A stretch of 64,000 bases of DNA from Cervus elaphus (Eukaryota; Chordata; Mammalia; Artiodactyla; Cervidae): assembly GCF_910594005.1 (NCBI RefSeq), contig NC_057838.1, positions 30,868,001 through 30,932,000 on the forward strand, read 5' to 3'. Below, piece by piece: positions 58,760 through 64,000 of the stretch. Positions within the stretch are counted from its first letter, which is position 1. The number at the start of each line of letters is the position of its first letter. A program made the translations under genes and the position numbers. A model generated the notes under the pieces. The model worked only from the letters and a program-made list of their open reading frames with translations, had not been told where the DNA came from and searched no databases.

Positions 58760-58765
58760 TTTATT
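58760..58765 (-). terminator. AATAAA poly(A) signal (proximal)
   Basis: Minus-strand AATAAA in the context gtatcaataaaatac. Together with the distal copy it fits the end of the 3' UTR predicted for the exon that starts at 59928. Confidence 0.5.
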
Positions 58766-59878
58766 GATACATTCTTGGACAATATCACAGAATTGAAAGA
58801 GAATGGAAAGGGGAATTTTTCAGCAAGGGTGTTTCTCCACTAAATTGGCACATGAGCAGCAGGATTAACGAAAGTACTTCTTACAAACAGTAAAAAACAT
58901 ACATGCTCTTTTTTTTAAAGTCCTTATCACACTGATCAGTCATAGGGGGGCATGAACCAAACCTCAAGACATGAAAAATCCATATTCTTTCCTTCAAATA
59001 GTTTAATCATTATTAAAATTATTGCAAAATACCCATATCCTAATTAAAGTAACGAAAGGGAACACAAATACAAATATTGAACATAAATGAGTAACGTGTA
59101 CTGTAAAATACATTACTGGCATGCATTCCCAAGATCAAGACCTCTATTCCGTTCAGCCAATACCTTTTTCCCTTGTGACCTATCTCATACCAAAGACAGG
59201 TAAGGTATACTTTTCTCAGCACAGTTTTTGGTCTTTAAATATCTTTTTTTTTTTGTCTTTAAAAAAAAATAACATGATTTGCAGCGGTACTATAATCATA
59301 ATGATACAGTCACGTACATACATTTTTTCTTTTTAGTCTGCCGAGAACCTTTTAAAATTTTAATCATTTCAAAGTTTTCCCCAAAGATTCCGCCGTCTGA
59401 AAGAATAGGGTTCTATGAAAACAGGGCATTCGAAAACAAACAGTGAACCGAGGTACAACATTGGATGGCAAAGTGCAAAAGTCCTCACAAACTGTACAGA
59501 AAATTTCAAAACCTTGCAGCCTGGAAGTACAGACGTAGAAAGACTGGGCAGCCCCCAAAACGGTCATTGAGGTTCTCAAGGGGTTCACCCTCAAGAGCCT
59601 GGGTGGGACTTGAGTCTCAATGCTCCCTTTGGTAGGGAAAGTCCAGAGTTGCAGCCGAGTTGGCAGTGCTGATGCCAGTGACTTATTAAGCCAAGATAAA
59701 GTAAGAATATTTCATAAAGCAGCTGTGTAGGACACTTGGATCCTCTACCGTTGGTCTCCTGGCCGGGGATGCTCCTCTGGTGATGGGCAGCAGGCTGGAC
59801 CAAAAGAGTCCAATGCCAGGTTGGGTGACAAAATAACTGAGGGTCGTCCTCCTCCATGGTTCCATGGAATGGAACAGG
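58766..59878 (-). other. Predicted 3' UTR of an unidentified minus-strand gene
   Basis: About 1.1 kb without any recognisable interspersed repeat, unusual here because repeats occur every kilobase or so on both sides. By eye there are 16 CpGs between 59040 and 59940, far above neighbouring unique DNA, suggesting sequence constraint or low methylation. It follows an in-frame stop (59879-59881) and ends at two AATAAA signals. Minus-strand frames inside it (59364-59594, 59591-59857) show no domain. I infer an untranslated region, not a protein. Confidence 0.5.
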
Positions 59879-59928
59879 TTAGATAACCAGGTTATTATAA
59901 CTGACATACTTCTTTTTTGCAGCAGGGC
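59879..59928 (-). CDS. Predicted terminal coding exon, gene not identified
   Basis: On the minus strand a strong splice acceptor precedes base 59928: a branch-point-like caactgactc, a pyrimidine-rich stretch and tttatctttcag. The exon then opens in phase 2 (two bases completing a split codon xGC), giving the residues PAAKKKYVSYNNLVI and a TAA at 59881-59879. The C-terminus is basic then hydrophobic, and a final -Val-Ile could be a PDZ-type ligand. That is inference only. The other two frames give either PCCKKEVCQL and a stop, or a longer 74-residue run through the putative UTR, so the frame choice rests on the compact ending and is not proven. No other exon of this gene is visible up to 64000, so the upstream intron must exceed 4 kb. 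I do not recognise the protein. Confidence 0.45.
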
Positions 59929-60955
59929 CTGAAAGATAAATGTGAAAGAGTCAGTTGTGACAGGGACTTTATTTACAAGGGTAGAAGCAGAATTAGATCT
60001 GTGATAACTTTGGGTGCCAAGTCAAGATGGGACTGTGCAAATGGCGCTGGATTCCTTTGCCTAATTATAGGATTTATTTGCTAGAATCTGCTGTGCCCAG
60101 CAATTCTGAAACCATCTGGGTTCTCTATTCTGACATATTTCCAAACTTTTTTATGGCACACACCATTAGTAAATTTATCAGTGGGTCTCATGCTTTCCAA
60201 TTAGCTTAAAGGACCCACCCATGTTGTAGTAAATTTCCTTTTGTGATCTTCTCCCAGACCTTCTCATAATAAATGGCTCTTGCTTGGCAAAGGTCTGTCC
60301 TGGGTCACTGGAATTAATTTAGGTTGACAGTAGGCTAGACCAACCAGAATGCCTTTTCTGGTTTTGATTTACACAATCAAATTACTATAGATTGACTTTT
60401 ATAGTGTTCTCATTAGTAAGTTGTAAATGGTAATTTGCAAAATTGTTTCCATCAAGGTTTGAAGCTTACTTAAACCTGCCAGGAATCTCAACATGCATAG
60501 ACTACTTTGTTTTCCTTAAATGTAGACTACATTCTTTTTATATTTGGTGCAGTGAATTTAGGACTCTTGGTCACTGATTCACTCACTCACTCTTTAATTC
60601 ATTTTTTCGGTAGGTGTGCGTCAGTTGCCTACCATACGGCAGACAGGAGGCAAGGCACTGGGGAGCAGCTGATGAGCAAGTCAGACCCTTCCCTGTCCTC
60701 CTGATGGAAACAAAGACACTGAGATCCCAAGGTATGTCTCTGCTCTATATTCTAGTTCCCAATATCAAGTCATACACATTACTGTCAAATGAAATGGTCT
60801 TTATTCATTAAATCTTTGTGGTTTTGCATCAGCTTCTGTTGGACACAAGATAACCATCACATAGCATTTACTGATGACTTTACTTACTGTTAGGTTGTAA
60901 ATCTTTTGCTCATTTAACACAAACAGGTAGCAAGAATTCTTCAAGAACGTGGTTG
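59929..60955. other. Probable last intron of the minus-strand gene
   Basis: Unique sequence with one weak trace of the unnamed ancient repeat at about 60610-60710 (ttgcctaccatacggcagac, aggcaaggcactggggagca). No exon is recognised. Confidence 0.4.
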
Positions 60956-60959
60956 TTGT

Positions 60960-61105
60960 TATTGTTGTAATTGCTTTACAATGCTGTGTTAGTCTCTGCT
61001 GTGCAGTGAAGTGAACCAGCCATATGTATACATATATCCCTCTACCCATCCCTCCTGTCTAGGTCATCACAGAGCACTGAGCTGAGCTTCCTGTGCTTTA
61101 TAGTA
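60960..61105 (-). mobile_element. Artiodactyl L1 3' UTR fragment
   Basis: tgctttacaatgctgtgtta, gtctctgctgtgcagtgaag, ccatatgtatacatatatcc, ctgtctaggtcatcacagag and tgagcttcctgtgctttata follow the antisense L1 3' UTR. Confidence 0.75.
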
Positions 61106-61577
61106 AGTAGGGATTTCTGTGTGAATTCAGAGGCAAGGAGGAGCCACAGTGACATACGAAAAGAGACTTTGTACTTTGAGTAAGGCAGTCAGTGTGTTAC
61201 AGAAGTATATACATTCATATACAGCCTACAACAAAGCTGATCTTAGGTTCTGGATTAAATATTGAGAGTCTCCTGAGAAATTCTGGTTTGAAGACATAGG
61301 CTTATTTCCCTATTAGATCATGTTGCATTTATTAACTAAAACTAGAGGGAAAAGTATTATCTTGCTATATATAATATAGATTTTCAATGTAATTATATGA
61401 AATAGGGGATCCCCCAGAAAATTGGGTCATGAGACTGGTCACTGTGCATCTTCAGTCAATAAATGCATGACTCCATTAATTCCTCAGTCTTCTAAAAATG
61501 TTCCCATTGTTATCACGGCCTTCATTGTCTTCAACAGTTCTTGGTTTGCAGTCATGTAGAAAAACTTTCTAAATATA

Positions 61578-61636
<59 letters not shown>

Positions 61637-62190
61637 CTTTTTTAACACTGAAGCTTATTTACAGTGTTGCATCTAGAAAACCCCAGCTTTACAGTTGCAA
61701 GAAATAGTCACAGCATGCCTTGTCAAACACCCACATTATAATCATCCTCAAGACAAAGGGAAGGAAAAGAAATAGGAAACCCAGAAGCTGATCCTGACCT
61801 AGATATCTGAGACTACTTCTTTGCCTGGTTAATTAAGATTGTTTTCTGTATAACCATAGCTGTCTAGTGGAAAAAGCCCAATGTATTTGAAATTCCTCAA
61901 ACTTTTTACTATGAAACACACACACATTATTCAGGAGGAACATTCATTGTAAGAGTCTTAGTAGAAAGAGTAAGAAGGATAGAAGATATTGTCCATGAGT
62001 TTCAAATTTGAGCATTCATTTGCATTTAAAGATGAGGTCATAGTAAAAAAAAAAAAAAAAGAAAAGAAATTTAAAAACCTAGAAGTGAGAATGACAAAGG
62101 GAATTCACTGTTGCCTGGAGTGGATTGTCTGTTGTGTTCTCTAGTAACTTTGAGATGAGGGCTTCTGATGCTGCGTTGGGCTCACCTGAC
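61106..62190. other. Unique sequence containing a long AT microsatellite
   Basis: Unassigned except for the (AT)n at 61574-61636 and a 16-base A-tract near 62046. Confidence 0.45.
61574..61636. repeat. (AT)n dinucleotide microsatellite
   Basis: About 30 AT units with a single GC interruption near the left end (atatatgcatatat). Long uninterrupted AT tracts are usually length-polymorphic. Confidence 0.95.
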
Positions 62191-62194
62191 CCAG

Positions 62195-62385
62195 GGTCTG
62201 ATTGAGTTCTAGCCCTTACTCGAGGTGTGACCTAGACCTGTCCCATGACACACTGCATTTCTCCGAGCCTTTGTAAAATAGGTAGAATAATTATCACCCT
62301 GCGGGTTGTTAATGGCACAAATGTATGAAATATCCCAGCTTCTTGTCCGATAACACAATAACTGTCTCTTCAAATTATAAAGTTC
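62195..62385 (-). repeat. MIR SINE fragment
   Basis: Reverse MIR: gagttctagcccttactcga, ggtgtgacctagacctgtcc, gcatttctccgagcctttgt, aaaataggtagaataattat, caccctgcgggttgttaatg. Confidence 0.8.
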
Positions 62386-62484
62386 CATATATATGCTTAG
62401 CACCCATACATGCTTTCTCTGCAGAACAGCTTAGAAACTTGGCAGCAAAATAATAGAGTTGCATAAATCCTACCATGAGTATTT

Positions 62485-64000
62485 TTTTATTTTATTTGAA
62501 TTTTTTGTTTTATACTGAAGTATAGTCAATTAACAATGTTGTGATAGTTTCAGGTGCATAGCAGAGCCACTCAGCCATACATATACAGGTATCCATTATC
62601 CCCCAAACTCCCCTCCTGTCCAGGCTGCCCTATAACATTTAGAAGAGTTCCCTGTGTTATACAGTAGATCCTTGTTGGTTATGCATTTTTTTCTCAGGTT
62701 GCTGTAATTCTTTACTTTTTCTTTTTTTCCCATTTATTTTTATTAGTTGGAGGCTAATTACTTTACAATATTTTAGTGGTTTTTGCCATAAATTGACATG
62801 AATCAGCCATGGATTTATATGTGTTCCCCATCCTGAACCCCCCTCCCACCTCCCTCCCCATTCCATCCCTCTGGGTCATCCCAGTGCACCAGCCCTGAGC
62901 ACTTGTCTCATGCATCCAACCTGGGCTGGTGATCTGTTTCACACTTGAGAATATACATGTGTCAATGCTGTTCTCTCAGATCATCCCACCCTCGCTTCTC
63001 CCATAGAGTCCAAAAGTCTGTTTCCTACATCTGTGTCTCTTTTTCTGTCTTGCACATAGGGTTATTGTTATCATCTTTCTAAATTCCATATATATGCGTT
63101 AGTATGCTGTAAGGTTCTTTATCTTTCTGGCTTACTTCACTCTGTATAATGGGCTCCAGTTTTATCCATCTCATTAGAACTGATTCAAATGTATTCTTTT
63201 TAATGGCTGAGTAATATTCCATTGTGTATATGTACCACAGCTTTCTAATCCATTCGTCTGCTGATGGGCATCTAGGTTGCTTCCATGTCCTGGCGATTAT
63301 GAACAGTGCTGCGATGAACATTGGGGTACATGTGTCTCTTTCAGATATGGTTTCCTCTACTACTATTTAACATAGTTTTGGAAGTTTTGGCCACAGCAAT
63401 CAGAGCAGAAAAAGAAATAAAAGGAATCCAGATAGGAAAAGAAGAAGTGAAACTCTCACTGTTTGCAGATGACATGATCCTCTACATAGAAAACCCTAAA
63501 GACTCTACCAGAAAATTACTAGAGCTGATCAATGAATATAGTAAAGTGGCAGGATATAAAATTAACACACAGAAATCCCTTGCATTCCTATATACTAACA
63601 ATGAGAAAACAGAAAGAGAAATTAAGGAAATAATACCATTCACCATTGCAACAAAAAGAATAAAATACTTAGGAGTATATCTACCTAAAGAAACAAAAGA
63701 CCTATACATAGAAAACTATAAAACACTGATGAAAGAAATCAAAGAGGACACAAATAGGCAGAGAAATATACCATGTTCATGGATTGGAAGAATCAATATT
63801 GTGAAAATGAGTGTACTACCCAAAGCAGTCTATAGATTCAATGCAATCCCTATCAAGCTACCAACAGTATTCTTCATAGAACTAGAACAAATAATTTCAC
63901 AATTTGTATGGTTATGCATTTTAAATATAGCAGTGTGTACATGTCCATCCCAAACTCCCTAACTATACTTTCTCCCCATCCTTCCCTTCTGATAACCATG
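62485..64000 (-). mobile_element. Older L1 3' UTR, split by a younger L1 (runs off window)
   Basis: Left piece (62485-62689): ttatactgaagtatagtcaa, cccaaactcccctcctgtcc, cagtagatccttgttggtta. Right piece (63910-64000): atgcattttaaatatagcag, tgtacatgtccatcccaaac, tccctaactatactttctcc. The text is continuous across the insertion, as antisense artiodactyl L1 3' UTR. Confidence 0.85.
62690..63909 (-). mobile_element. Twin-primed ruminant L1 insertion
   Basis: Two opposed halves. 62690-63355 is antisense L1: A-rich tail, 3' UTR (tattagttggaggctaatta) and the ORF2 C-terminus (minus frame 63079-63321: MFIAALFIIARTWKQP, YTMEYYSAIKKNTF, SILTHIYGI and stop). 63356-63909 is sense ORF2 from the RT domain (LLFNIVLEVLATAI, LSLFADDMILYIENP with catalytic FADD, GYKINTQKSLAFLYTNNEKT, NIPCSWIGRINIVKMSVLPK, YRFNAIPIKLP), open across the whole segment. 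The ORF2 stretch between the halves is missing. ggttatgcatttt flanks the whole unit (62677-62689, 63910-63922) as target-site duplication. This is the classical twin-priming outcome. Confidence 0.93.

Noticed and set aside
63321..63962. 213-codon ORF that looks like an intact gene
   Set aside because: It is an inverted L1 ORF2 segment fused by chance to antisense L1 sequence on both sides.

Overview
This is mammalian nuclear DNA from a ruminant, most likely a bovid. The evidence is the repeat content: many copies of the BovB (RTE-type) LINE, many tRNA-headed Bov-tA SINEs, ruminant-type L1 3' ends and a CHR-type SINE, on a background of older mammal-wide repeats (MIR, L2, MER5, MER20-like and MaLR/MLT1-like LTRs). 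The mix excludes bacteria and non-ruminant mammals. Cattle, sheep, goat and buffalo cannot be told apart by reading. There are no operons, CRISPR arrays, rRNA genes or free-standing tRNA genes.

Layout. 1-12.4 kb: mostly unique DNA with old DNA-transposon fragments, an MLT1-like LTR, one antisense BovB (5.27-6.56 kb) and one Bov-tA. 12.4-23.5 kb: a three-layer nest of L1, L1 3' end and Bov-tA (13.0-14.3 kb), an old antisense L1 (15.7-16.8 kb), and an L2 split by an LTR (21.5-22.4 kb). 23.7-26.9 kb: a nearly full-length, heavily mutated BovB. 27-41.5 kb: ancient repeats, two BovB 3' ends that each split an L1 3' UTR, and a 5'-truncated ruminant L1 (33.2-34.25 kb). 41.5-47.5 kb: a rearranged L1 cluster, a BovB, three MLT1-like LTRs and a CHR SINE. 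47.98-49.4 kb: a 5'-truncated BovB with a 416-codon open frame carrying the reverse transcriptase motifs. 51.08-51.61 kb: a processed pseudogene of nucleoredoxin (NXN). 53.2-58.6 kb: BovB, Bov-tA, L1 and MIR fragments. 62.5-64.0 kb: a twin-primed L1 inside an older L1 3' UTR.

The only likely host-gene segment is on the minus strand at 58.72-59.93 kb. It has a strong splice acceptor, 16 codons ending in a stop, about 1.15 kb of repeat-free CpG-retaining 3' UTR, and two AATAAA signals. I could not name the gene. If it is real, bases beyond 59.93 kb lie in its last intron and most of the window is downstream intergenic DNA.

I found no undescribed biological system. The informative content is the layered history of retrotransposition, where target-site duplications often show directly which element inserted into which.
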